64,000 nucleotides of DNA, taken from Euborellia annulipes. Taxonomy: Eukaryota; Arthropoda; Insecta; Dermaptera; Anisolabididae. The stretch lies in NCBI GenBank assembly GCA_023213315.1, contig JAKCPI010000523.1, positions 57,990 to 121,989 on the forward strand. The letters are read 5' to 3'. Position 1 is the stretch's first letter. Every line of letters starts with the position of its first letter. Below the pieces are notes generated by a model that was not told the DNA's origin, did no database searches, and saw only the letters and a list, made by a program, of their open reading frames with translations. The position numbers were made by a program, and so were the translations under genes. Of this stretch, positions 1 through 10,713 are shown piece after piece.

Positions 1-435
1 GTTAAACACCCCCGGGACCGGAAAAATAAGCTTTTAATCGAAATCGGCCAAAGAGTACTAGTACTTTACTGATGTACTTTTTCAGTTTTTTTCGATTTTC
101 TCAAAATTTGCTCCAACGATTTTTTTTAAAATTCAAAAAACAATTATTTTTTAGATGCTCTTTCAAATGTATATTCTCATTTTGCGATTGAAATCTTCTG
201 AAGACCACTTTACTCTTGTATTTCATAGGGAAGATAGGAGAAATGGTTGCCATGGTAACAAAATATAAATATTTTCCCATACTTATAAATTTTACATCTG
301 AATTCATGTTCCATACTGTCGGGAACTAAATACATGTCGACACAAAAATCTGGTGTGACAAGCACAGAACACAACTTTCGATTACCGAAGGTAAGAGAAA
401 GTTGTGTGCTGTGCGCCAGTCACACCAGATTTTTA
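1..435 (-). mobile_element. HP1 element, left part, cut by the window edge
   Basis: Reads on the minus strand as HP1 body followed, in + coordinates, by the long left hairpin at 344-435, whose stem begins AAAATCTGGTGTGAC and ends GTCACACCAGATTTT. The body carries the family signature CATCAGTAAAGTACTAGTAC and a stretch around CCATGGCAACC. It belongs to the subfamily with CGGTCCCGGGGGTG. The open frame inside it recurs in other copies because the repeat does, not because it is a gene. Confidence 0.85.
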
Positions 436-1554
436 TAATTTACATTCACATTTTTCAACGCCGAGTCATCTATTTATCAAAGGCGTTCGGTTAAACAGGA
501 AATAAGCGATATACGTATGCCTGGTCGGTTGTTAAATTTTTACCTCGTGTAATAATAATTAATATAATATTTGATGACATGATTTCATTTCAATTCAAAG
601 CTTATCTTTCAATTTCTAAACAATAGAATTTTTCTATAAAAGCGCTTATCAATTTGACTCATGATTGGATTGCCTGTAAAATGAAAAATTTTCCATTTGA
701 AAAATTATTTATATTAACTTGACTATACTCTAATTATAGTTAGAAGTATAATATTATTTCTAATGTAGTCAATTTCCACTACAAATATATTTCCAAATCT
801 CTGACACGTGTAAATATTTTGATCGGCATTCCAAGTGCCAAGTAAGCCAATTTGACTTTGATATATTTCAAATAAGCTTCAGAAAATGTAAACAAGATAG
901 TATTTGGAAACACTTAACAAGGCACTCGTTGGTTGGAAAGTCTCATCTGACCATGGCTAAGGTGTGGCTATAATTGTTTCTAGGTGCGAAAAACCCTTCC
1001 GGGCCCGAAATAATTGCCCCTCAGAAAATTGACACCCTGTAGGTGCATATATTAATATAGAAGAGACAGAAAGAAAGTGAGTTTCGATTTTTGTTAGTAG
1101 GAAATTGCGAATAATTTATTCGAGTTTTATTCTCTCATTTTTGATTCAGTCTATAACTAGGAGACTAGAGAGATATAAATCGAATTTATTTCAGTATAAA
1201 AATCTTTAACAAGTTTTTTTCTATATTTATTAACCATTTACAAAAGTAGTATTAGTTTCTTTCATTTTTATTAACTTGCATCCTATAGTAAGGAAATTAA
1301 AAAAAATGGTAGCGACTAAATGATTTGAGTTATATTTCAAATAATTAACTTATTTTGAAAATACTCATAGTATTTTTATTTTAATGATTGATTGATTTTT
1401 CAATTGTGTTTTAGGTATATTGGCATTACAAAATTCTTGGTCATTTGGAAGTTACGATGAAACTCTTTTGTAGGTAGCAAAGTTAAAAGTTGGTAATTCA
1501 TTTTCGTCCATCTGTATGGTTAACTAAAAACAAAAGTTAAGAATTATATATATC
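436..1554. other. AT-rich spacer, no gene seen
   Basis: No coding frame, splice signal or repeat of the main families is recognisable. Codon-like composition is absent and stops are dense in all frames. Confidence 0.6.
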
Positions 1555-1600
1555 CCCAGATAGCACATGTACGTACATAAGACGTACTGTGCTATCTGGG
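1555..1600. repeat. Short palindrome (hairpin)
   Basis: Arms CCCAGATAGCAC (1555-1566) and GTGCTATCTGGG (1589-1600) are perfect complements, with a second pair GTACGT/ACGTAC inside. It may be the remnant of a foldback MITE. Confidence 0.7.
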
Positions 1601-1637
1601 TCATGTGTTGGTCCATGAAGTAATTATGAAAAACATA

Positions 1638-1816
1638 TAACCAAGTATTTATTAATTTAAATAAGCGAAAAATGTAGGTACTGCCGGGAGTCGCACCACG
1701 GATCTGTCGATTTAGCGATCTATCAAATTTAAATAAGCGAGTGCGGTACTGTGGTCCAGTAGTAGGGCATGTTGAGCTACATTTTTCGCTTATTTAAATT
1801 AATAAATACTTGGTTA
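1638..1816. mobile_element. Foldback element with 40-bp perfect inverted arms
   Basis: Arms at 1638-1677 and 1777-1816 are exact reverse complements, starting TAACCAAGTATTTATT. The interior of about 100 bp contains short tRNA-like stretches in both orientations. No long flanking duplication is evident. Looks like a MITE or an inverted SINE pair; family not identified. Confidence 0.65.
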
Positions 1817-2052
1817 AACAAAAGTTAACAAAATATGATTTGTAATTATCTAATTGCAAGAAAAGAACAAAATTATTTTTAAATATATTTTTTTTGAGCT
1901 TGGTGAATTGGGATTAATTAGGTGAATTACCTGAATTAGAGTATCGAATACATCGATACATTCTTAATATTGAAACGAAAGGTTCGATGTTCAGATACCA
2001 TTTAATTTTCAAAAAAATATCGATTGAATATGATTGCAATGGGAAAAGAAAG

Positions 2053-2283
2053 GCAGCCAGCAGAAATAAAAAAATGTTTATATCATTTCATCAACGTTTC
2101 GGGAACACATTGCTCCCATCTTCAGGAAGAGATAATTATCACACAGTACCAAGTAAACCATTAATATATACTGCGACAATTATTTTGTTCTGAAGATGCG
2201 TTCCAGAAACGTCGGCGAAATAATATAAAAATTATTTTATTTTTCGTGGCTGCAATATGCATGCATCCCTACTCCTGGAAGCT
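2053..2283 (+). mobile_element. Inverted-arm retroelement with hammerhead-like cores (copy D)
   Basis: The left arm from 2053 (GCAGCC...) and the right arm ending at 2253 (...GGCTGC) pair imperfectly over about 60 bp. The minus-strand motif at 2093-2125 reads CTGAAGAT, then a GGGA/TCCC stem, then GAAACG. The plus-strand motif at 2190-2213 reads CTGAAGATGCGTTCCAGAAA then CGTC. About 30 nt of unpaired tail follows the right arm. The target duplication is not clear, so the boundaries are approximate. Same design as the elements at 8783 and 39576. Confidence 0.55.
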
Positions 2284-4028
2284 CAAAAATTTTTTTGTTC
2301 TTATTTTCTAATGCTTGTAAAAAAAAGTTGTGCAAAATTTTCAAATAAATTATATTATTTTTCTATAATGTCAAATTAATTATAAATTTTGAAAATAAAT
2401 GCAAAAATATTTTTCGTTTCCAATTAGGGCTCGAGTTTTTTAAATTTCTTTTTAAGGAATTTCTTCCTTAAAAATTAATTATAAACACAAACTTCGGATT
2501 CATAATGGCTTAGTTTAAAATTGAATTTTATCGGTCTTCTAAAATTCAAATAATACCTGGTATTCTAAGAGTTAATGCAGGTGTAAAAAAAACCTTTTAT
2601 CATTTCCTGAGATATCTAAAAAATTTTTTTATTTAACATTTGTTCAATCTTTAAAACAACACACTCTGTTTGACCAATCAGGTTGTAAGTTAATATTGGC
2701 ATCCCCCTTCCTTTGCTTATAAGCACAGGTGTGTGTTTACAAGCGCATCTCCTTTGGTTTGTTCCTGATAAATGCTGATAAATTTCTGATAAAAAAAATT
2801 CAATCGCAAAAGGAAGGAAAGCCACGACTCTGTCTAATCTCGGAAGGAACTGACTTCCAGGCTAGCGGTTTTACACGGTTTCGCCATTAGATTTATTATT
2901 GTATTATAAATTAAATAGTTAACTGTTATATTTTAAATAAAAAAAAAGAAGTTTAAATGGAGAGAGGTTCTTAAAACTTTTTTTCACCCATCTTGTGAGT
3001 GCGTGGATAGTAACTACGAGTTTCATGAGCTAAAGCTGACATGTATACCGTTCAATTTAAATCAGTTTTCACCTTTTTGCCATCAATTGTCGGGGCGAGC
3101 AAGTGACCTACTTGTTTCTTCTCTCTTTGTTAAAATGTCTATATAAAATGTTTATATAAAATTTCTAAGGATAAAAGTTTGATCGATTTTCTCGAAAAAA
3201 TTTCAAAATATTTACTTAAAATTTTTTTGTTTTGTTGCTTTTCCACTTAAAACTTTTGTCTAAATATTTTCTTAAATCAGCTCAATTAATTAACAAAGAA
3301 TAATAAAATTTTTATTACATTTTTCCAATTTATAAGACTACATATTTCAGAGCAACGTATAAACATTTCTCTTAATAACCTTATATTATAATAATTAGCT
3401 GAATTTTCTGTTTCCTGGATTAAAAACAATGAACCATATAAATTGAAGGTAGGCAGATTCCTGGCGGACACGCGTAATGCATTTAAGCACTAATTTCAGC
3501 TACCAACGCTATTTTCATTTTCTTTTATTCTCATAGAAAAAGTCCCCACTTCTCCTTTTTAATCTTCTATTTCTTATATTTATGGAAGAATTAATTCTAG
3601 AGATTTTCATTTTCATTCAAGCTGCATACAAGAATTTAATTAAAATTCATACTAATAAAATAATTAAGTATACAATTTTAAATTAATATTTACATATTTT
3701 ATTAAATATTTATTTTATATAAAAAAAAAAAAAAATTTAAGACCTAATTACAAAATGAAAAATTCTTGAACTTTTTATTTTTAGCCTTATAAGGAGAGAA
3801 AAAGAGTTAATAATTAATAATTAATTTAACAAAAAATTATATTTCTTTCTCTTTCTAATAATTAATGATATAATTAAGTTGTAAGTTTATTTATTTATTT
3901 ATTTAATTCAAATGAGGACGGAGGTGAAGCTTCTTTGAGCAAAAACTGTTATTCAATAATAATAATTCTGTGGTTGAGGCGGCTTCAAAAAAATATTTCA
4001 AGACAAAAATAAGCCTGTATTTACACAG
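2284..4028. other. AT-rich spacer with weak SINE2-like fragment
   Basis: Mostly AT-rich and low complexity (A-run near 3721, TTTA repeats near 3890). 2975-3125 shows a decayed match to the start of SINE2 (TCTTGTGAGTGCGTGGATAG). No gene is supported. Confidence 0.45.
2766..2792 (+). promoter_or_regulatory. Three phased GATA-type sites
   Basis: TGATAA occurs at 2766, 2776 and 2787, i.e. 10 and 11 bp apart, close to one helical turn. GATA factors bind WGATAR. Chance is possible in AT-rich DNA; no known gene is adjacent. Confidence 0.3.
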
Positions 4029-4156
4029 TTTTTACTTTCTCTTACCTATGTATATATGTAATATATATATAGAGAGAAAGTAGGCTATTGGATTCATGTC
4101 AAAAATTCGATATCGAGATTTTGATGGATCTTCACGTTTTGAGGTCCCCTGAATCT
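4029..4156 (-). mobile_element. HP1 right-end fragment
   Basis: Starts with TTTTTACTTTCTCTTACC and its hairpin partner GAGAGAAAGTA, then the right-terminal 80 bp of HP1 reversed (GTCAAAAATTCGATATCGAG). It stops at CTGAATCTAAAA and abuts the next HP1 copy directly. Confidence 0.8.
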
Positions 4157-4826
4157 AAAAAATCTGGTGTGACTGGCGCACAGCACACAACTTTCTCTTA
4201 CCTTCGGTAATCGAAAGTTGTGTACTGTGCTTGTCACACCAGATTTTTCGTGTCAGAATATATTTAGTTCCCGACAGTACGTACGGAACATTTGAATTCA
4301 GATGTAAAATTTATAAGTATGGGAAAATATTTATATTTTGTAACCATGGCAACCATTTCTCCTATCTTTCCTATGAAACACAAGAGTAAAGTGGTCTTCA
4401 GAAGATTTCAATCGCAAAATGAGAATATACATTTTAAAGAGCATCTAAAAAATAATTGATTTTTGAATTTTAAAAAAAATTGTTGGAGCAAATTTTGAGA
4501 AAATCGAAAAAAACTGAAAAAGTACATCAGTAAAGTACTAGTACTCTTTGGCCGATTTTGATTAAAAGCTTATTTTTCCGGTCCCGGGGGTGTTTAACTT
4601 AAATATAAAATTTCAACCTCGTAGCTCAATTCCTTCATCCTTAAAATTGAACACCCACCCACACACACCCACAGACAGACCATGTCGCGAAAACCACTTT
4701 TTTGGATTCAGGGGACCTCAAAACGTGAAGATCCATCAAAATCTCGACATCGAATTTTTGACATGAATCCAATACTTTCTCTCTATATATATATTACATA
4801 TATACATAGGTAAGAGAAAGTAAAAA
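4157..4826 (+). mobile_element. HP1 element, near full length
   Basis: The left hairpin (4159-4248) contains CTTTCTCTTACCTTCGG at its apex. Then comes the body with CCATGGCAACC and AAAGTACTAGTACTC, the CGGTCCCGGGGGTG segment, a CACCC-rich stretch, CAGACAGACCATGTCGCG, and the right hairpin (4774-4826) ending AAGAGAAAGTAAAAA. About 670 bp with no coding capacity. This copy is the best template for the family in the window. Confidence 0.85.
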
Positions 4827-5354
4827 GTGGTTTTCGCGACATGGTCTGTCTGTAGTGGGTGTGTGTTCAATTTTAAGCATGAAGGAATTGAGCTATGAGG
4901 CTGAAATTTTATATTTAAGTTAAACACCCCCGGGACCGACAAAATAAGCTTTTAATCAAAATCGGCCAAAAAGTACTAGTACTTTACTGATGTACTTTTT
5001 CAGTTTTTTTCGATTTTCTCAAAATTTGCTGCAACGATTTTTTTTTAAATTCAAAAATCAAGTATTTTTTAGATTCTCTTTAAAATGTATATTCTCATTT
5101 TGTGATTGAAATCTTCTGAAGACCACTTTACTCTTGTTCTCCATAGAAAAGATAGGAGAAATGGTTGCCATGGTAACAAAATATAAATATTTTGTCATAC
5201 TTATAAATTTTACATCTGAATTCAAATATTCCCTACTGCCGGGAACTAAATACATGTCGACACAAAATCTGGTGTGACAAGCACAGTACACAACTTTCGT
5301 TTACCGAAGGTAAGAGAAAGTTATGTGCTGTGCGCCAGTCACACCAGATTTTTT
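4827..5354 (-). mobile_element. HP1 element sharing its right hairpin with the previous copy
   Basis: Runs from GTGGTTTTCGCGACATGG to the left hairpin (5264-5354), reversed relative to 4157-4826. The two copies meet tail to tail on a single right hairpin, giving a composite inverted repeat of about 1.2 kb. About 80 bp next to the hairpin is missing from this arm. Confidence 0.8.
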
Positions 5355-5460
5355 CTTTTATTATGACTAAAATAAGGAGAAAATTGATTCCCTGAAATGC
5401 TCCAAGGGGTTCACTAAAAAATAAAGTATAATTTTTCTTGAAGTTAATTTATTTAAATAG

Positions 5461-5978
5461 TAAAAATCTGGTGTGACTGGTCGTACAGCACACAACTTTC
5501 TCTTACCTTCAGGAATATAAAGTTATGTTCTATGCTTATCACACCAGATTTTTTTGTGTCGAGATATATTTAGTTTCCGTCGATATATTAGAATTCATGA
5601 ATTACAAGAGTAAAGTGGTAAAAAATAATTGATTTTTGAATTTTAATCAAAATCGTTAGAGCGAATTTTGAGAAAATCGAAAAAAAGTACATCAGTAAAG
5701 TATTAGTACTCTTTGGCCGATTTTGTTCAAAAACTTCGTGTCACGTACCAGTGGGGTACCTAACTTAAATATAAAATTTCAACCTCCTAGCTCTTTTCGT
5801 TCCTGAGATATTTTGTTCACAGACACACAGACAGAACATGTCGCGAAAACCACTTTTTTTGATTCAGGGGACCTCAAAACGTGTATATCCATCAAAATCT
5901 CGACATCGAATTTTTGACATGAATCCAATATTTTCTCTCTCTATATATATTGCATATATAGAGGTAAGAGAAAGTAAA
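5461..5978 (+). mobile_element. HP1 element with internal deletion
   Basis: Both terminal hairpins are present, but the segment containing CCATGGCAACC is missing (jump near 5592). It belongs to the subfamily with CGTGTCACGTACC and GGGGTACCTAAC. The right hairpin ends GAGAAAGTAAAAA. Confidence 0.8.
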
Positions 5979-7539
5979 AATAAACAAAACGGAGAAAACA
6001 AAGAAAATATGAATAAATAAATTCATTATGCCTTTTGGCCATAGCTCAGTGATAGAGTTTATGAAGTGTTATCTTAAATGTAGCTTTTCTTCTTCAGTTG
6101 CATTAAAAAAAGATGATTTATTTATTTTTAAAATATTGGTTTAGTTGACTTAACTCAAGGCCCCACTCTCGAGCACATCAGGCACTTGTCGCGTCCACTG
6201 TAGGCTACTCTATAGAAATTGTGATTTTTTTAGAAAATTTCCTTTTCATTTCAATTCATTGAAATAAGAATATAATACTTCTTTCGTAATGATATTAAAA
6301 AGCAAGGTCTAATTTTTTTGCCCTGTGGCGTAATTTTTTTCTTCTCTAACGCCACTTGAGATGTTTCTCACTTGATCATTTAATTTCATTTTTTTTCTTT
6401 TAATTAGATATTCGTATCTGTTGACTCGAAACAAAAGCAATTTGGTGGCAATGATTTCAAGCCCCTCCGGGCATACAATCCACTTATTTGTCAATGGATT
6501 AATGTCTTCATCCCCTCCCTCACTCTCCCTAGAATTGCGCCCTTCGGCCATTTCATTTGATTAAGTATCTTAATATCTTTATTTATTAGCGACGAATGAA
6601 TGAGCTTTCACCATTCCAAATTCCGATTGATAAATTGTAAAAATTTTATTAATAGATTTGCTAGATGTGACCTATTAAAATGGAATCTAGGCTCGTTATT
6701 AAGATAATTAAATTTTCTCTATTTATATTATATATAAATTAGTATAAATCTAGTAATTTTAATTGGAGTAAAAAATAGAAATAAAATATAAATTATAACT
6801 CAATAAAAATTATTAATTTTTTCTAAATCTAAATAAACTTGATTAATTTATCAATATTATTAATCAAAATAATTTATCGTACGTATCTTTTTTTAGATTT
6901 ATTAACAATAAAATTTGTTTTAAAATATATAACAGAATAAAATTAGACATGGTAGCTAAAAATCTTTTTTTCAAGGATAGGAATAAATGGAACACTACTG
7001 AATTTATTTATTTAAATAAAGTACTCGTTTTTCCCCTCCCTAAGAAGGGATGGTGTCTCTTTCAGATGCCACTCACTTGTCAGTCTAACTAATATAACAT
7101 AGAACTATTTGAAAAAACGAGGAGAAATTATTTTTTTAGGTATTTCTTACTGAATTACCGGACATAGGTTTCAAAGTTTAATTTTTAATAAAGTTCTGAA
7201 TTTAGGACTCTACTGATATTAATTAATTGATCAAATTTGTATGAAGAGATCTGAATAACTGAAAAACAAAATAAGTCTTTATCTTACATAATTTTAATTT
7301 GTCCAGTCTTACTTCGGCCATTCTCAGAACCACAGTGTGTTTTAGACTTATATTTATACTAGTTCATCTGGATAACACTAACATACCAAGCATTATAAAA
7401 TCAGTAATCAAAATATTATAAAAATGAAATTTTTTACTGTAAAAAAAAAATTCAAGAAGACTTGCGCCCAAAATTTCTTAATTTAACTCTAGTCGACAGT
7501 TTCGACCTCAAAATTCGGACCTCAAAATTCAACAATATA
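5979..7539. other. Spacer with a possible tRNA-like SINE head
   Basis: 6035-6080 (GGCCATAGCTCAGTGATAGA) resembles a tRNA A-box region and the SINE3 head. 6309-6551 has an 80-codon minus-strand frame with less AT-rich content but no supporting homology or splice context. The rest is AT-rich with nothing recognised. Confidence 0.4.
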
Positions 7540-7547
7540 AATACAAA

Positions 7548-7790
7548 CATTGGCGTAGCCAGAAATTTTTGATGGGGGGGGAGGATCAAGAAATTTTTTT
7601 TTTTTAATTTAAGATTATTTTAGGGTATTTATAAATCATTTTGGTTTTTTTTTTAGCTAGAGTATAAATTATTATATTTTACTTTTTCTTACCCTATATG
7701 AAATATAATTTGTATTAAATATCTAGTCATGGCTTGGGTCCCATGGGGGGGGGGTTGAACCCCCAAAACCCCGCCCTGGCTACGCCTATG
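7548..7790 (+). mobile_element. hAT-like MITE, type 1
   Basis: Begins CATTGGCGTAGCCAG and ends CTGGCTACGCCTATG (15-bp terminal inverted repeats, one mismatch). It is flanked by the exact 8-bp duplication AATACAAA at 7540-7547 and 7791-7798, which is the hAT hallmark. The 243-bp interior has G and C runs and a copy of the HP1 right-end motif (CTTACCCTATAT near 7690). Confidence 0.85.
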
Positions 7791-7798
7791 AATACAAA

Positions 7799-8768
7799 AA
7801 TGTGTTTTCAACAAAATAATTGACATAAAAAAGCTATTTCTTCTTTTCCAAAACAAAATAATTTCATTTCCAAATACAGAGACAAGATGGATTACATAAT
7901 TATAGAAACAAAAAAAAGAAAATCAAAGGTCATGAAAAATTTTTTATTGATGATTTTAAGATTCTGGAGCTTGCGTGACGTAGAGTTTCCGAAACTATCG
8001 ACGAGGGCTAAATAAAGAATCTTTAAGCCTGTGTTGTCTTTATATTTTTTATTTTTTTATGAAAGATTTTGATACTTTTGATCTTCAAATTTTATTAATT
8101 ATCTAATCTCCAGAACCTCTTTCTCTCTTCAAGGGATATTAAAAAAGAAGGGATTATCACTCTTTTAAATACAGATATTTTATTAATATTATTTTTCGAC
8201 TTTAAATATCATCATTTTTTTCTTATATTAAGTAATTTGTTTTCATCAAATTTTTTAATTGATATTTAATTGAAATCTCTGAAAGTCAAATAAGTTAAAT
8301 GTATTATATTGAACTAATAAATTTAAGATAATTTAGTAATCAATCTTTCTAGTCATTAGTTTAAATATGCATAGAATAGATTTCATGTAAATTTATATAC
8401 CCGATAAGAAATTAATTAAAATGAATTTGAATTCCAAAAAAAATATTATTAACCAAAACTAATTTACTCGTATACATTTAAACAACTTCCTTGAAATTAT
8501 TTTTACACTCACGTTTAAATTATTTTGATTCGGATTAGAATAATGTTTATTAATGACAGTTGTAGAAATCTCGAAAAAAAATATCATTCGATTAATAAAA
8601 ATAAATCTCTTTTTCGACAGGACAAGATTGATCGAATAACCTAAAAAAAAAAACTTTTTAGTAAACTTCAAAAGATTTAGAATTTTAATATATTTTTTAT
8701 ATATAAAACTGCACTGTGAATTGTCTTCTAACAGTTGAAATGTTTTTCTTCTATTTATTTATATAAAT
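7799..8768. other. AT-rich spacer
   Basis: No gene or recognised repeat; long A/T runs. Confidence 0.55.
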
Positions 8769-8782
8769 TATATTCTTCTTTA

Positions 8783-9253
8783 GATGGATAATTATGGGCA
8801 GGAGCAGCCAATAAATAAACTCTGTATGCAGATTCAATCACCGGAGACGTTTCGATTCCTTTTATTTAAGAACCATCTTCAGTACTTACTAGAAATGTAC
8901 ATAAAAAATTTTTGACCTGGAATATACATGTGTAACATTTTTATGACGAAACAACAATGTATATGCCAAAGATAACACTGACTAACTCTGTGCAATTGTA
9001 TTTCAATCGTAAGACCAATATTTATTTTATTTTACAAAAATATTAAAATTTTTGTTTGTTAATTTTGTATAATCAATTTCTTATATATACAATGTTAATG
9101 TTTTATGTATATTTCTAGTAAGGACTGATGATGCTTCTTAAATAAAAGGAACCGAAACGTCTCCGGTGATTGAATCTGCATACAGAGTCTATTTATTGGC
9201 TGCTCCTGCCCATAATTATCCATCTAGACATCTCACAGCCACTATTTCGAACA
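8783..9253 (+). mobile_element. Inverted-arm retroelement with hammerhead-like cores (copy A)
   Basis: The left arm (from 8783, GATGGATAATTATGGGCAGG) and right arm (ending 9224) are about 120-135 bp and nearly complementary; they enclose a loop of about 180 bp. A unique tail of 29 nt (9225-9253) follows the right arm. The whole is flanked by the exact 14-bp repeat TATATTCTTCTTTA at 8769-8782 and 9254-9267. Each arm carries the motif pointing away from the loop: minus 8846-8882 (CTGAAGA...CGAAACGTC) and plus 9125-9161 (CTGATGA...CGAAACGTC). Long target duplications argue for target-primed reverse transcription rather than a cut-and-paste transposase. Penelope-like elements with inverted terminal repeats are my best guess; no protein is encoded. 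Confidence 0.7.
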
Positions 9254-9280
9254 TATATTCTTCTTTAACTAGGAAGAATG

Positions 9281-9486
9281 CTCTCGGGCCTTGGTGTAGT
9301 TGCTAGCGTTCTGGCCTTCTGAACCGAGGGTCTCTGATTCGGATCCTAGGCAGTCCGATCATTTTGTTTAAGCCATTTTGATAACAAATGGCTTAAAAGG
9401 CTGAGTTGCCGAAAAGACTGTGTATGGGTGTGTATATGGGTGTGGATGTATGAAAAAAGTGTGAGTGTTAAAAAAAAAAAAAAAAA
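9281..9486 (+). mobile_element. SINE1 (tRNA-derived), short form
   Basis: The head has an A-box-like stretch (TTGGTGTAGTTGCTAGCG) and a B-box-like stretch (GATTCGGATCC). The middle holds the family palindrome (TTTAAGCCATTTTG / CAAATGGCTTAAA). The end reads TTGCCGAAAAGACTGTGT, a TG-rich stretch and poly-A. It is flanked by AACTAGGAAGAATG at 9267-9280 and 9487-9500. It lacks the CTGGACCCC segment of longer copies. Confidence 0.9.
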
Positions 9487-9500
9487 AACTAGGAAGAATG

Positions 9501-10705
9501 GTGTTTCTTTCAGTTGCCAGTAGGTAGGATTTCTTGTTTGTTCAATGTTGAAATCATCTGTCCATCATGTAGTTGCTCAAGTGGGAATTTATATATTATT
9601 TTATATTCTGTAGTGCAAAACTCAGTTTAATCTATCGTGGAGTCACCCATCCATCTTAGGATCAGTCTTGTTTAATAACAGCGATCCCGATGGCAACATC
9701 TTACTTTTTGAAACTCTTAATTTCTTCCTTCTGTTCCTTGCCAGAGCTTTTGTTTTCGACTCAAGTCTCAATTTATTATTTACCATTAGTTTATATATGA
9801 TCGAATAACATTTATTTTTTGAAATTTGTTTGGTTAATTTTGTCCCCTCTTTATTTTTGATATTTGAAAAAAAAAAAAAAAAAAAATATTTGTTATCTAA
9901 TTTACAACCCAATTATTATTATTTAACCAAGCCAAATTTTTTCCAATCATTATTAATTTGAAAAATCATAAAAAAAAGAAATAAGAAAACCTGTAAGTGT
10001 TAACTGGATAAAAAAAAAAAAAAAAAAAAACAGATATCTTAAACATAGCATTGACTTTTAAAAAGGAAATCGTTAATAATATAATCATTGGCTGTATGCA
10101 GCCACGGATGTATAATCAGCAGAAATTAATTGCAAAATCTCCAAGGTTAAAAAATTTGGTAGAAAAAAAATATTGCATCAAATTTTGGATAGATTATTAC
10201 ACACTAGTTAATACTTGAAAGTAACGTGATTAAAAATATGATTTATAGATCCTTTAATTTTATATTAGATCTGTCTGATGGCTTATTTTTTGTTTAAATT
10301 AAAATAATTTTTAATTTTAATTAAGATATTGAGATTATTTTTCTTACTTATTTTTTTATAGTTGTTTAAATTTAATTATTTTTATATAGATCTAAAATAA
10401 ATTTTTTTTTCCCAATAGATTCTATATCATCATTGCTCAGACAAATTCGTTGATGGAAAATAAACCCCTGCAAGTTAAGCAACCCACATGACCAAATCAT
10501 AAATGATTTATTTATTAAATGGTCAAGAGCTGCTTCTTTAGAATGGACCGCACATTTGAATTTGTTAATTCTCTCTACAAATTAACAAATAAATGAGAGT
10601 GCGTGGAAACACTTGAAAATAAATTAATTGAAGAATTTATTTGTAAGTTGATCATATGAGCTGCTTACCTTCGAGGATATATAAAAATAACTAATGAATG
10701 CAACT
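9501..10705. other. AT-rich spacer
   Basis: A-runs at 9866 and 10009. No supported gene. Confidence 0.5.
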
Positions 10706-10713
10706 CATTAGAT

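Noticed and set aside
101..307. Short minus-strand frame that recurs in several places (e.g. 5058-5291, 13760-13975, 36509-36811)
   Set aside because: It lies inside HP1 and is broken differently in each copy; recurrence follows the repeat, and there is no evidence of coding constraint.
3721..3735. Poly-A and AT microsatellites as regulatory elements or CRISPR-like arrays
   Set aside because: Simple low-complexity sequence expected in this composition; no regular repeat-spacer pattern anywhere.
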